Of a DNA stretch of 64,000 nucleotides, positions 45,009 to 52,569 are shown piece by piece. Every line of letters begins with the position of its first letter. The stretch's first letter is position 1. The stretch covers positions 3,833,501 through 3,897,500 of the forward strand of contig NZ_CP035492.1 of the NCBI RefSeq assembly GCF_004135365.1. Reading direction: 5' to 3'. The notes under the pieces were generated by a model. It searched no databases. It had not been told where the DNA came from and saw nothing but the letters and a program-made list of their open reading frames with translations. Origin of the DNA: Paenibacillus protaetiae. Lineage in GTDB: Bacteria > Bacillota > Bacilli > Paenibacillales > Paenibacillaceae. Position numbers and translations under genes: made by a program.

Positions 45009-45689
45009 TTATTGTTTTTTCTTGCCGTACAGCACGGCAAATTCGAAATACTTGAACATGCAGTCCACATCCGCGAAGCCTGCCTGGCTCATCCAGCGCA
45101 GCTGATCCTCCAGCGGGGCGTTAATATCTTCCTTGCGCCGCTCGATAGAGGCATTGATCGCATCCAGCGCAAGGCCGCTGTCATGGATCGACATTAACCA
45201 GCGCCGGTTGTAATAGGCATCGGTCACATCTGTTGCGCCTTTGACCTGGTCGGCGTTGACGAAGATGCCGCCATCCTCCAGCATATTGTAGATGTTAATG
45301 AACAGCTGCCTTTTTCCCATATGCGGGAGATGATGAATGGACAAGGAAGAGACGACGAAGTCATACGTTTGATCAAACGGGTAGGAGGTGTAGTCACCTG
45401 TAATGTAAGACACATTGCTGTTTGAGCCAAACCGTTTTTTTGCTTCATTCAGCATTTTGTCGCTGAAATCGACGAGGGTGAGGCTGGCGTTCGGAAACTG
45501 CTGCATAACCATCGTGGAGAACAGGCCTGTGCCAGCGCCAAGATCCAGGATCCGCGGAGCAGGTTTGTTCGTTTCCAGGAGCGATAAGGCCATACCGTAA
45601 AATTGATCAAAGCAGGGAATCAGCTGCCTTCTTTGCTGGTCATAATTGTTTGCGACCGAATCAAACTGTCTTTTGACATTCAGGTTCAT
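45009..45689 (-). CDS. Class I SAM-dependent methyltransferase
   Basis: A 225-residue methyltransferase. Motif I ILDLGAGTGLFS (about 47-58), the acidic SAM-ribose residue in LTLVDFSDKML, motif II/III FVVSSLSIHHL and LEDGGIFVNADQV are all present. The start at MNLNVKRQFD is chosen for AAGGAGG seven bases upstream; the frame is open further back without a ribosome site. The first 25 residues (FDSVANNYDQQRRQLIPCFDQFY) are typical of small-molecule methyltransferases of the UbiE/Tam sort. Single gene; substrate unknown. Confidence 0.88.
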   Translation of the reverse strand: MNLNVKRQFDSVANNYDQQRRQLIPCFDQFYGMALSLLETNKPAPRILDLGAGTGLFSTMVMQQFPNASLTLVDFSDKMLNEAKKRFGSNSNVSYITGDYTSYPFDQTYDFVVSSLSIHHLPHMGKRQLFINIYNMLEDGGIFVNADQVKGATDVTDAYYNRRWLMSIHDSGLALDAINASIERRKEDINAPLEDQLRWMSQAGFADVDCMFKYFEFAVLYGKKKQ

Positions 45690-45849
45690 AGCGCCGCCTC
45701 CTTGTTTCGTGAATTGCTTTTCGATTATCAAATTTGTTCTTATTGTAAAAGAACGGGCGGCAAACAAGAAATATATAAAAGGAATGAAGTTTATAGTGTA
45801 TTCCTATAAAGCGGCAGAGGCGCAGCAGTGCCGCAAAAGCGGCTTGTAC

Positions 45850-45878
45850 TTGACTTCACGAGGCTTTAGCGGTATTAT
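45850..45878 (+). promoter_or_regulatory. Promoter of the CxxC protein gene
   Basis: TTGACT at 45850-45855, 17-bp spacer, TATTAT at 45873-45878: a good vegetative promoter about 30 bp before the next ribosome site. Confidence 0.7.
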
Positions 45879-45914
45879 TACGAATGCACTTTAATAAAAG
45901 ATAAGGTGATTAAG

Positions 45915-46190
45915 ATGAACTCTAAATTGCAAATTCGGGGCATTGCCGCTTCCGACAAAAACCTAAAAACAGGCTTGTATCAGTTCATTATCACACTGGG
46001 CGAAGGTGCAAAAGGAAGAGCTTTCTTCACCAATAAGCCGGAGTGGAAAATGACGGCGGTAACTCGTTTGCTTAACGTGCCGTGCCCGATCTGCCACAAA
46101 GATTACTACTGCAACTGCCTGGAGAAAAACGCCGAATACATCGAACGCCAAATTATTGACGGCGATTTGATTTCCAGCGTTCTCGACTAG
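45915..46190 (+). CDS. Hypothetical protein with CxxC-type metal site
   Basis: A 91-residue soluble protein. The first half is probably a small beta-rich domain (LQIRGIAASDKNLKTGLYQFIITLGEGAKGRAFFTN). Near residues 60-72 comes PCPICHKDYYCNCL, with four Cys and one His that could hold zinc. The ATG is preceded by AAGGTGAT, and a near-consensus promoter lies upstream. It has its own terminator, so it is a separate transcription unit between a methyltransferase and argS. No family recognised; the metal site is inferred from the cysteine spacing. Confidence 0.75.
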   Translation: MNSKLQIRGIAASDKNLKTGLYQFIITLGEGAKGRAFFTNKPEWKMTAVTRLLNVPCPICHKDYYCNCLEKNAEYIERQIIDGDLISSVLD

Positions 46191-46206
46191 TTAACACGCA
46201 AAGTAT

Positions 46207-46253
46207 AAAACCCGAAGCTTCCCGCGGTTCCGCGGAAGCAGTCGGGTTTTTTT
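46207..46253. terminator. Bidirectional terminator
   Basis: AAACCCGA pairs with TCGGGTTT around an inner stem rich in CCGCGG, ending in a run of seven T on the plus strand and A on the other side. It ends the CxxC gene and argS from opposite sides. Confidence 0.85.
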
Positions 46254-46256
46254 CGT

Positions 46257-48041
46257 TTAAATTTGCTCCGGCGTTTCGATGCCCAGAATGGCAAGACCTC
46301 TCCGGATCGTATCGCCCGCCGCTTCTGTCAGCCGCAGCTTGGCCAGACGTTCAGGCGCATGTTCGGCGAGCACCCGTTCATGCGTATAAAACCGGTTGAA
46401 CAAGCGGGCCAGCTCCAGCAAATATTTGGCGAGCACGGACGGCTCCGCTTTGTCGGCGGCAAGGCTGACGGCCTCCGGATAGCGGAGCAGCGCGGTCAGC
46501 AGCTCCCAGGATGTATCGCTGCTTAGGCAGCTGTAGCCGGGTGCGGCGTCTGCAGCGGTGCTGCCCGGATCGGCGGACTCGCCATCCGTGCCGGCGCCGC
46601 CCGCCGATCTGCCCGCCGGTGCAGCTTTTTCGCCGGCAAGAGCTTTGGCAAGCAGGCTTCTTGTGCGCGCATACGTATACTGCAAGTACGGCCCGGTTTC
46701 GCCGTCGAACTGGACAATATCCTCCAAGGAGAAATTGACTTCCAACTGGCGAGTATTTTTTAAATCGGCAAATATAACAGCCCCGACGCCAATGGCCTCG
46801 GCCACCTGTTCCTTATCCGGCAAATCCGGATTTTTTTGCTCGATTTTGCTCAGCGCATGCTGAACGGCTTCATCCAGCACCTCCTCCAGAAACACAACCT
46901 TCCCTTTGCGGGTGGACATTTTGCGGCCTTCGATCTTCATCAGCCCAAACGATATGTGCCGGCACTGTTCTACCCAAGCGTAACCAAGCTTCGCAAGGAC
47001 GAGAAACAGCTGGCGAAAATGGAGCGCCTGCTCGCCGCCAACCACATACAGCAGCTCATCGCCGCCCATGGCGTTATGCCGGTACAGCGCGGTAGCCAGA
47101 TCGCGGGTCGCATAAATCGAAGCGCCGTCGGATTTGACAATCAGGCACGGCGGCAGCCCGTATTCGTCCAGCCTTACAACCAGCGCGCCGTCGCTTTCCT
47201 CCAGCAGTCCTTTGGCTTCCAGCTCGCGGGTTACGTCATCCATTTTATCGTTGTAAAAACTTTCCCCGAGCACATGGTCGAACCGGACGCCCAGCCGGCT
47301 GTACAGCTTGTTGAATTCCTGCATGCTTTCGTCCACGAACTTGCGCCATAGCGGCAAAGCCTGTTCATCGCCGGTTTCCAGCTTATGGAACCAGCTTCTT
47401 GCCTCATCCTCCAGCGCGGGCGCCGCTTTCGCTTCCTCATGGAATTTAACGTACAGCTCCAAATACGCTTTAATAGGCCCAAGCTCGGCGATGCGGCTTT
47501 CGTCGGCCCACCGCAAATAAGCGGCAATCATTTTGCCGAACTGCGTGCCCCAGTCGCCGATATGGTTGACGCGCACCGTTTCAGCGCCGGTTTGCTCCAG
47601 CAGGTTGGCAACCGCATTGCCGATCATTGTTGAACGCAAATGGCCGATGCCAAAAGGTTTCGCTATATTTGGCGAGGAAAGGTCAATTACGATCCGCCGG
47701 CCTTCGCGCTGCTTGGATTGGCCGAATTGTTCAGCGCTTGCCGCTTGCAGAATAGACGGCGCCAAGTACGCCCGGTCAAAAGCAAAGTTGACGTAAGGGC
47801 CGTCAGCATGCGCGGTAAAGTGTGCTGTCCGGGCATTTAATTGCTCAGCGAGCTGCCGGGCGATAACGGCAGGGCTTTGCTGCATTGCTTTTGCCAGCGC
47901 AAAGCATGGAAAAGCGACATCTCCCCGGCCGCGTTCGGCCGGATACTCCAGCATCGCCGGCAGGCGGTCTGCGTCGCCGAACGGATCCGGCAATAAAGCG
48001 GCCAAATGAGAAGCGGCGGCATGTTTCAGATTCAGCATCAT
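46257..48041 (-). CDS. argS: Arginyl-tRNA synthetase
   Basis: Class I aminoacyl-tRNA synthetase charging tRNA-Arg. The 594 residues show the Arg-specific N-terminal domain, the HIGH-type signature in SPNIAKPFGIGHLRSTMIGN (about 112-131), NHIGDWGTQFGKMIAAYLRW, the KMSK-type loop in GRKMSTRKGKVVFLEE (about 375) and a DALR anticodon-binding C-terminus (LLELARLFNRFYTHERVL). A low-complexity insert rich in Gly/Ala/Asp near residue 485 (KAAPAGRSAGGAGTDGE) is not usual for ArgRS. The start ATG follows AAAGGGGG. A T-box leader lies upstream, so expression should rise when tRNA-Arg is uncharged. Confidence 0.95.
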   Translation of the reverse strand: MMLNLKHAAASHLAALLPDPFGDADRLPAMLEYPAERGRGDVAFPCFALAKAMQQSPAVIARQLAEQLNARTAHFTAHADGPYVNFAFDRAYLAPSILQAASAEQFGQSKQREGRRIVIDLSSPNIAKPFGIGHLRSTMIGNAVANLLEQTGAETVRVNHIGDWGTQFGKMIAAYLRWADESRIAELGPIKAYLELYVKFHEEAKAAPALEDEARSWFHKLETGDEQALPLWRKFVDESMQEFNKLYSRLGVRFDHVLGESFYNDKMDDVTRELEAKGLLEESDGALVVRLDEYGLPPCLIVKSDGASIYATRDLATALYRHNAMGGDELLYVVGGEQALHFRQLFLVLAKLGYAWVEQCRHISFGLMKIEGRKMSTRKGKVVFLEEVLDEAVQHALSKIEQKNPDLPDKEQVAEAIGVGAVIFADLKNTRQLEVNFSLEDIVQFDGETGPYLQYTYARTRSLLAKALAGEKAAPAGRSAGGAGTDGESADPGSTAADAAPGYSCLSSDTSWELLTALLRYPEAVSLAADKAEPSVLAKYLLELARLFNRFYTHERVLAEHAPERLAKLRLTEAAGDTIRRGLAILGIETPEQI

Positions 48042-48107
48042 TGGAATAACCCCCTTTGTATGTTGCGGCAATCTTCGGCAGCCCGGCCGGGCGATTCTGA
48101 TTTCAAA

Positions 48108-48360
48108 CCAAAAACCCCCGTCTCGTAAGAGACGGGGAATAAGCCCGCGGTGCCACTCTTGTTATCATCGCCGGATAATGCGGAGATGATATCTTTGCCG
48201 TTGTAACGGTTCCGAACCGGACGACTCTACCTCACGCTTATAACCTGCAGCGGCATCGAATCGCCATCTCCCGGGCCCTCTTCCCCAAATGTTCCTTGCC
48301 GGCTTCTACCAACCCGGCTCGCTGCCAATTCCCATTTGGCTACTTTCCCGTTCGTCAATA
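48108..48360 (-). ncRNA. T-box riboswitch leader of argS
   Basis: Read on the minus strand: Stem I with the AGTAG bulge region and the distal GGTAGAAGCCGG-like loop, then the invariant T-box sequence GTGGCACCGCGGG (48151-48163), then a terminator made of CCCCGTCTC paired with GAGACGGGG (48116-48137) and a T-run. Uncharged tRNA binding favours the antiterminator. The likely specifier-loop segment GAAGAGGGC contains AGA and AGG arginine codons, but I cannot fix the register by eye. Confidence 0.88.
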
Positions 48361-48415
48361 TTACACGTTATATTAATCGAACTATTCTGAAAAATCAAGC
48401 GTAAAATTCGTTTGG

Positions 48416-49375
48416 CTACGCCGGATCAAACGGCAGCGTATCAATCGCAGATTTAATAATCGCGCACGATTGGCGCATTTGCTCTTTTTCCTTTGGCGTT
48501 AAATTCAGCTCGACCACTTCCTTTACGCCCCCTCGGGTAATGATGGCCGGCACGCCGGCACTGATGCCGCGGCAGCCATATTCGCCGTCCAAGATGGTAG
48601 AGACGGCAATGATCCGGTGGTCGTCGTTGAATATGGAACGGACAATAAACGCAAGCGCATTGGCGACGCCATAATGGGTAGAGCCTTTCAGGCTGTAAAT
48701 TTCCCAGCCTACGTTTTTGGTATGGAGCGATATATCCTCCAGGCTGACATGGCCAAACCGCTGCGGATGCTGGCGCAGTATATCAAGCAGCGGCTTGCCG
48801 CCGACCGTCACATGCGACCAGGCGGGGAATTGCGATTCGCCGTGCTCGCCAAGCACATAGCCGTGCACGCTGCGCGGATCGACGAGCAGATGCTCGGACA
48901 GCAGCGTTTTGAGCCGGGAGGAGTCGATGGACGTTCCCGTGCCGAGCACGTGGCTGCGAGGCAGCCCGGACAGCCGCCAGACGGCATAGGTGACAATATC
49001 GACAGGATTGGACGCTGCGAGAAATATGCCTTGAAAACCGCTTGCCATAATCGTCTTGATCATCGGTTCATGAATGTCCATGACTGTATTCAGGAGCTCC
49101 AGCCTTGTGCCGCCGTTTGGCGGATAAGCCCCTGCACATAAGATGATGATATCCATGTCGGCGCATTGCTCGTAAGTGCCCTTGTAAACTTTGGTCCGCG
49201 AATGGACAAAATCCATGCAATGCGATAAATCAAGCGCCTGGGCGTAGGCGCGGTCGGGCTTGCGGTCAACGAGCATAATTTCATCGCATATGGACTGGTT
49301 GATCAAGGAGTAGGCGCAGCTTGAGCCGACATAACCAACGCCGATAATCGCGACTTTTCGCGCTTGGCTTCCCAT
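48416..49375 (-). CDS. L-lactate/2-hydroxyacid dehydrogenase family protein with altered specificity loop
   Basis: NAD-dependent LDH/MDH-family enzyme of 319 residues. NAD motif GVGYVGSS (12-19), Asp of LVDRK for NAD ribose, NPVD, catalytic His in YVLGEHGESQFPAWS, GVPAIITRGGVKEVVELNLTPKEKEQ. The substrate loop reads AGAYPPNGGTRLEL where B. subtilis Ldh has AGANQKPGETRLEL. The Arg is kept, but the specificity Gln is Pro. The enzyme may therefore act on a bulkier 2-oxoacid rather than pyruvate. The second ATG is chosen because AAAGG is nine bases upstream; the first ATG touches the ribosome site. Confidence 0.85.
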   Translation of the reverse strand: MGSQARKVAIIGVGYVGSSCAYSLINQSICDEIMLVDRKPDRAYAQALDLSHCMDFVHSRTKVYKGTYEQCADMDIIILCAGAYPPNGGTRLELLNTVMDIHEPMIKTIMASGFQGIFLAASNPVDIVTYAVWRLSGLPRSHVLGTGTSIDSSRLKTLLSEHLLVDPRSVHGYVLGEHGESQFPAWSHVTVGGKPLLDILRQHPQRFGHVSLEDISLHTKNVGWEIYSLKGSTHYGVANALAFIVRSIFNDDHRIIAVSTILDGEYGCRGISAGVPAIITRGGVKEVVELNLTPKEKEQMRQSCAIIKSAIDTLPFDPA

Positions 49376-49484
49376 CCGCCTCATCCTTTCTGTCTTCTGT
49401 GCAAGTTATTGCTACTATATGGCGGAAGATGCCGGATGTATGACTTGAAAGGCACGAAGGGCATGGCACCCGAGGAGCGAAAAT

Positions 49485-49526
49485 GCAGCAAGGCCGTCCC
49501 GCATCATAACGGAACGGCCTTGCTGC
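49485..49526. terminator. Terminator between the LDH-like gene and the next leftward gene
   Basis: GCAGCAAGGCCGT (49485-49497) pairs perfectly with 49514-49526, followed on the minus strand by ATTTT. It stops leftward transcription from 49.55 kb before the LDH-like gene. Confidence 0.8.
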
Positions 49527-49552
49527 TTATTGGGCCAGCTGTGTAAACCAGG

Positions 49553-49855
49553 TTATTTCTGTTTGCCTCTGTTACCGATTTCCTCGGTGACGACGAAAGC
49601 GAGATCCACATTGTTATACAGCGATAGCACGCCCAGCACCGTATCATCCGGAATGTCCCCGGCCTCTTCTTTCGGAACCGTCAAGGCGATCGCCTGCTGC
49701 AGCGCCTCGTTCGCAGCCTGGTTCGGATAAGCGCGGGCATAGAGCTGAACGGGGTCCAGCCCGTTGTTGACGCACCACTGCGCGAATACTAACACCATCA
49801 TCTGTTCATCCCGTTTGTAGCTTTCGATTATTTGCTGCTCCAGGTTGCTGCTCAT
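49553..49855 (-). CDS. Hypothetical protein
   Basis: A 100-residue acidic, mainly helical protein with no signal peptide or membrane span. The sequence (LEQQIIESYKRDEQMMVLVFAQWCVNNGLDPVQLYARAYPNQAANEALQQAI, then DTVLGVLSLYNNVDLAFVVTEEIG) suggests two small helical blocks. No family recognised. The second methionine is used because GAGGTG is ten bases upstream; the first ATG is one base from it. It follows the YdjM-like gene by 18 bp on the same strand, so it may be part of the same LexA-controlled unit. Confidence 0.75.
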   Translation of the reverse strand: MSSNLEQQIIESYKRDEQMMVLVFAQWCVNNGLDPVQLYARAYPNQAANEALQQAIALTVPKEEAGDIPDDTVLGVLSLYNNVDLAFVVTEEIGNRGKQK

Positions 49856-49873
49856 AAACTGCATTCACCTCTA

Positions 49874-50512
49874 TTAAATTTTGATCGCTTTTTTATACAA
49901 CGGATACAGCCATTTTACACCGTTTGCCGTCAGCGTATCGGCCAGCAAATGCGAGGCATATCCAGCGATGGCCGCATTGGCGATTCCATCCAGCCCAAGC
50001 TCCTGCTCCAGCTGCATGCCAATCCAGCCCCATCCGGCGACAGCCCATACCGTATGCGTTAAGCCGCGGTGTTTGAGCCATGGCGCCCATGCGACAAATA
50101 CGCCGAGCCCGATCATCCATCTTGCCTGTATGGACCAGCCGGCATAAGCAAGCCCTGCGCCAATCAAGCTGACCAGCATATTGCGGATAAACCCTTCTTT
50201 TGTAATAAAGCCAAGCAGCAGTACAACGGCGGCAGCCGCAGTAAAGGCGGGCGAGAAGGTGCGCTGCGCCAAATAGGCGGCAGCCGCTCCGGCGCTGAGC
50301 AGCAGCCCTGCGATGAGCACAAGGCTCCGCAGCGCCTTGGATACTTTGCCGATTTTGCTGCTGAGCATGCTGGGGCCGTCCAAATCGGCGCTGAGCGCCG
50401 AGAATGAAGCCACGGTAATGTACAAGGCGGCATTTTTGGGCGTAAACGGGTAATAGGCGGCTGCAAATACACCGATCGCAGCACCAATGGCCAAATGTGT
50501 TGTTCCTTTCAT
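49874..50512 (-). CDS. YdjM-type inner-membrane metal-dependent hydrolase (LexA-binding family)
   Basis: Membrane protein of 212 residues. The N-terminal MKGTTHLAIGAAIG, ASFSALSADLDGPSMLSSKIGK and later WLKHRGLTHTVWAVAGW plus GYASHLLADTLTANGVKWLYPL contain the conserved His/Asp pairs (THLAIG, DLDGP, HRGLTH, HLLAD) of the YdjM/DUF457 membrane hydrolase family. Four to six hydrophobic spans lie between them. The ATG has AGGAGGGG upstream; the open frame continues upstream across the operator and is not coding. A perfect LexA-like palindrome overlaps its promoter, consistent with the SOS control known for YdjM in E. coli. Confidence 0.88.
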   Translation of the reverse strand: MKGTTHLAIGAAIGVFAAAYYPFTPKNAALYITVASFSALSADLDGPSMLSSKIGKVSKALRSLVLIAGLLLSAGAAAAYLAQRTFSPAFTAAAAVVLLLGFITKEGFIRNMLVSLIGAGLAYAGWSIQARWMIGLGVFVAWAPWLKHRGLTHTVWAVAGWGWIGMQLEQELGLDGIANAAIAGYASHLLADTLTANGVKWLYPLYKKAIKI

Positions 50513-50562
50513 GGCCCCTCCTGACTGAATTGCCCCGGGGGCATCTAATCCGTTAAGCAGTA

Positions 50563-50580
50563 AGCAAACATATGTTTGCT
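50563..50580. promoter_or_regulatory. LexA (SOS) operator
   Basis: AGCAAACATATGTTTGCT is an 18-bp perfect palindrome; its core CAAACATATGTTTG differs from the Gram-positive LexA consensus CGAACRNRYGTTYG only at outer bases. It covers the predicted start point of the YdjM-like gene. Confidence 0.75.
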
Positions 50581-50585
50581 TTGTT

Positions 50586-50614
50586 ATTATACATGCGTGC
50601 AGCCCCGCTGTACA
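50586..50614 (-). promoter_or_regulatory. Promoter of the YdjM-like gene
   Basis: On the minus strand TGTACA (50609-50614) and TATAAT (50586-50591) are separated by 17 bp. The start point falls at about 50579, inside the LexA palindrome. Confidence 0.7.
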
Positions 50615-50690
50615 GGAAACCGTTCCTTTTTTTATGGAATCAGCGGCTTCGGATTGGGACAAAGTAGTAAAGGAACAGGGGGAATGAGAA

Positions 50691-51518
50691 TTGACGATGA
50701 ATAGCGGCCGTACGGACGAAAACCATATTACGCTGCACGGATTTAACAATTTAACAAAAACGCTCAGCTTTAATATGTATGATATCTGCTATACGAAAAC
50801 AAAACAGGAACGCGAAGCTTATATCGAATATATCGACGAGCAATATAATTCGGAGCGGCTGACCGGCATTTTAAATACGGTTTCCGAGATGATCGGGGCG
50901 CATGTGCTCAATACGGCCAAGCAAGACTACGTGCCGCAAGGGGCAAGCGTAACGCTGCTTGTATCGGAAGGGCCGGTGGTGGAGGTGCCGAAGGAAGCTT
51001 TCGACGAAACGCCGGGACCGCTCCCGGACAATGTGGTCTTGCAGCTCGACAAAAGCCATATTACGGTTCATACGTATCCCGAATACCATCCAAGCGAAGG
51101 GATCAGCACCTTTCGGGCTGACATCGACGTTTCGACTTGCGGCGAAATATCGCCGCTGAAGGCGCTCCATTATTTGATCCGGTCGTTTGACACGGACATT
51201 ATGACCATCGACTACCGGGTGAGAGGCTTTACGAGGGATATTAACGGAAACAAGCTGTTTATTGATCATGAAATTACATCGATTCAAAACTATATTCCCG
51301 GCGATATAATCAGCGCTTACGATATGATTGACGTTAACGTTTATCAGGAGCATATCTTTCATACGAAATGCAAGCTGAAGCAGTTTGACCTGAACAATTA
51401 TTTGTTTGGCTACAAGAAAGACAAGCTGAGCACGGAAGAGCAGGATACAATTACCGCGAGGTTGAAGGAGGAGATGGACGAAATTTTTTACGGTCAAAAT
51501 ATGTCCCGCGTGCATTAG
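50691..51518 (+). CDS. speD: S-adenosylmethionine decarboxylase proenzyme (SpeD, long E. coli type)
   Basis: Pyruvoyl enzyme making decarboxylated SAM for spermidine synthesis. The 275-residue proenzyme has the self-cleavage site in [17 protein letters not shown] (Ser at about 122 becomes the pyruvoyl group), conserved His in HTYPE and Cys in [18 protein letters not shown]. Length and motif order match the class 1A E. coli form rather than the short SpeH form of B. subtilis. The TTG start is preferred because AGGGGG lies eight bases upstream; an ATG two codons later is the alternative. Monocistronic here, with no speE next to it. Confidence 0.93.
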   Translation: MTMNSGRTDENHITLHGFNNLTKTLSFNMYDICYTKTKQEREAYIEYIDEQYNSERLTGILNTVSEMIGAHVLNTAKQDYVPQGASVTLLVSEGPVVEVPKEAFDETPGPLPDNVVLQLDKSHITVHTYPEYHPSEGISTFRADIDVSTCGEISPLKALHYLIRSFDTDIMTIDYRVRGFTRDINGNKLFIDHEITSIQNYIPGDIISAYDMIDVNVYQEHIFHTKCKLKQFDLNNYLFGYKKDKLSTEEQDTITARLKEEMDEIFYGQNMSRVH

Positions 51519-51608
51519 CCATGCAGCGGGACCAAGCGGTTTTGCAGCGCCCCCTCCGCCGGTTACAGGAAAGGGCGTTTCATTTTTATCGTTTTAGCAT
51601 TTAGTGTT

Positions 51609-52007
51609 TTAGCCGCTAATAATTTTGATATGGAATGTTCTGGTGCGCGGTCCGTCATATTCGCAAAAATAAATGCCCTGCCATGTGCCGAGCAGAAGGC
51701 GCCCGCGTTCGATCAGCACCGTCTGGCTTGTGCCGGTCTGAATCGCTTTCAGATGTGCGGCTGTGTTGCCTTCCGCATGCCGGTCCAGCTGATGCTCCCA
51801 CGGATACAGTTCGTCCAGCCGGCGCAGCACGTCGCGGACGACATCGGGGTCGGCATTTTCGTTAATGGCAATGCCGGCGGTTGTATGCGGGCAATAGACG
51901 ATGCACATCCCTTCTTGAACGCCGCTTTCCTGCACCGCCTGCTGGACGGTGCGTGTAATTTCTACCATTTGGTCCCGTTGTCTGGTCGATATTTCATACG
52001 TATGCAT
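51609..52007 (-). CDS. YjbQ family protein (UPF0047, secondary thiamine-phosphate synthase type)
   Basis: A 132-residue protein of the YjbQ/UPF0047 family. The signature CPHTTAGIAINENADPDVVRDVLRRLDELYP, H-x-x-GN-x-x-AHLKA and LGTWQGIYFCEYDGPR are all present, with the three conserved His of the metal site. E. coli YjbQ has weak thiamine-phosphate synthase activity, but the physiological role is not clear. Start at MHTYEIS, with GGGAGG eleven bases upstream; the open frame before it lacks a ribosome site. Convergent with speD. Confidence 0.88.
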   Translation of the reverse strand: MHTYEISTRQRDQMVEITRTVQQAVQESGVQEGMCIVYCPHTTAGIAINENADPDVVRDVLRRLDELYPWEHQLDRHAEGNTAAHLKAIQTGTSQTVLIERGRLLLGTWQGIYFCEYDGPRTRTFHIKIISG

Positions 52008-52188
52008 GTTGGCTGCCGCCTCCCTTTTAGAGTTAAAAACGAATATAATCATTATAACGCAATTCTTTTTTCCAAAAAGAAATAAACCTGTTAATATCCT
52101 ACTATACTTATAGGGATAAATGATTTAATATTAAAGATAACGGGTTGATCGAAATGGATACAATTGAATAAGACGGAGGACCTGGCTA

Positions 52189-52395
52189 GTGGCTGCTATA
52201 CCTGATAAAGCTTTCATCCAAACATTAAGCAACAGCCTAGACGAAGCGATTCGTTTAGTGGCAGACGACCGGGAAGCGGAAGGGTACGAACTGATTAAAC
52301 ATATTGCGGATACGCTGCTTGTAACTGCAGTTTTTTACGAGGATTCGGAACTTTTTGCAACCGCCCGGGAATTTTATCAGTTAATTGATCGCTAG
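52189..52395 (+). CDS. Small hypothetical protein
   Basis: A 68-residue acidic, all-helical protein (FIQTLSNSLDEAIRLVADDREAEGYELIKHIADTLL, then SELFATAREFYQLID). No signal peptide, cysteine motif or known family. The GTG start has GGAGG nine bases upstream, and a strong terminator follows, so it is a genuine transcription unit. The helix pattern could form a small bundle or an adaptor; no function is assigned. Confidence 0.7.
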   Translation: MAAIPDKAFIQTLSNSLDEAIRLVADDREAEGYELIKHIADTLLVTAVFYEDSELFATAREFYQLIDR

Positions 52396-52413
52396 AATGG
52401 CAGCATGGCCAAA

Positions 52414-52467
52414 AACAAAAAGCAGGGGCAAACATTGCGCAAGCGGTGGCTGCCCCTGCTTTTTGTT
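52414..52467 (+). terminator. Terminator after the small hypothetical gene
   Basis: AACAAAAAGCAGGGGCA (52414-52430) pairs perfectly with 52451-52467 as a 17-bp stem whose 3' side contains TTTTT. Confidence 0.85.
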
Positions 52468-52521
52468 GGAATGGAGCGAAACAGCTGAAGCAAAAAAACA
52501 ATAGGGTTATCCTAATTTTGG

Positions 52522-52537
52522 TGTTATTATGATAACA
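52522..52537. promoter_or_regulatory. Palindrome upstream of the LacI-family gene (candidate operator)
   Basis: TGTTATTATGATAACA is a perfect 6-4-6 inverted repeat overlapping -10-like sequences, 33 bp before the regulator ATG. It differs from the two cre-like operators further down the locus. Confidence 0.45.
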
Positions 52538-52569
52538 AATCCTATTTACTGTAGTAAGGCGGTGTTAAC

